A DNA stretch of 5,636 nucleotides from the NCBI GenBank assembly GCA_002428935.1, contig DIYG01000148.1, positions 1 through 5,636 on the forward strand, given 5' to 3'. Below the pieces are notes generated by a model, which worked only from the letters and a program-made list of their open reading frames with translations, was not told the DNA's origin and did no database searches. Source of the stretch: Halieaceae bacterium UBA6060 (GTDB lineage: Bacteria; Pseudomonadota; Gammaproteobacteria; Pseudomonadales; Halieaceae). Position numbers and translations under genes: made by a program. Positions within the stretch are counted from its first letter, which is position 1. Each line of letters starts with the position of its first letter. Positions 5,564 to 5,636 of this stretch are shown piece after piece.

Positions 5564-5636
5564 TCGCTGTTATGTCTTGCGGCTTTCTCGGTATGACCGG
5601 AAAGACCAAAGCGTTGTTCCAAACACGCCAGCACAT
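5557..5636 (-). CDS. hisE: phosphoribosyl-ATP pyrophosphatase HisE, C-terminal end (partial)
   Basis: The last 25 codons of a gene entering from the right edge read VLACLEQRFGLSGHTEKAARHNSEP before a TGA. The stretch RFGLSGHTEKAAR matches the C-terminus of bacterial HisE, which hydrolyses phosphoribosyl-ATP to phosphoribosyl-AMP and pyrophosphate, the second step of histidine biosynthesis in the cytoplasm. The catalytic part lies outside the window. The stop codon is 37 bases before tatA, and hisE directly upstream of tatA on the same strand is the arrangement in Pseudomonas and relatives, which supports the identification. The frame overlaps a longer open frame that runs upstream from tatA, and only the HisE frame has family similarity. 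The product could be a standalone HisE or the end of a HisI-HisE fusion; the window cannot tell. Confidence 0.9.
   Translation of the reverse strand, partial: VLACLEQRFGLSGHTEKAARHNSEP

Noticed and set aside
5310..5636. Longer 108-codon version of tatA extending to the right edge
   Set aside because: The extra residues overlap hisE in another frame and bear no TatA features. AGGAG six bases before the ATG at 5519 marks the true start.

Overview
The window looks like a moderately GC-rich gammaproteobacterial chromosome segment. The gene order hisE-tatA-tatB-tatC on one strand is the arrangement familiar from Pseudomonas and related gammaproteobacteria. A more exact assignment, for example to a marine lineage such as Halieaceae, would be a guess. 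No mobile element, CRISPR array, tRNA or rRNA was recognised. Almost all of the sequence is coding, and five of the six minus-strand genes can be named to a family with confidence.

Layout in transcription order on the minus strand (right to left): the last 25 codons of hisE (5557-5636); tatA (5310-5519); a 110-base spacer; tatB (4749-5198); tatC (4007-4756, overlapping tatB by 8 bases); a 62-base gap with a possible promoter; a large MscS-family channel with a signal peptide and a periplasmic domain (2094-3944); and an MsbA-related ABC exporter (331-2097) joined to the channel gene by a 4-base overlap. At the left edge, the 3' end of an unrecognised plus-strand gene (1-330) meets the exporter tail to tail, with no base between the two stop codons.

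TatA, TatB and TatC together form the twin-arginine translocase, which exports folded proteins across the inner membrane. The two downstream genes also act in the envelope: the channel probably releases solutes under membrane tension, and the exporter probably moves a lipid or other hydrophobic substrate. A functional link between these two and Tat is inferred only from position. HisE belongs to histidine biosynthesis, and its linkage to tat is a conserved neighbourhood rather than a pathway.

The main annotation decision concerns the ABC exporter. Its reading frame has no ATG or GTG start that gives a full-length protein, and the first TTG (2013) would cut off the conserved N-terminal elbow helix. 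A CTG at 2097 lies 6 bases after a GGAG and overlaps the channel gene's TGA as CTGA, the usual ATGA junction with C in place of A. It gives 588 residues, the normal size. Other points of note are a perfect 12-base inverted repeat inside tatB and a hairpin spanning the hisE stop codon just before the tatA ribosome binding site. I see no convincing evidence of a wholly new system; the window is mostly conserved housekeeping envelope genes.
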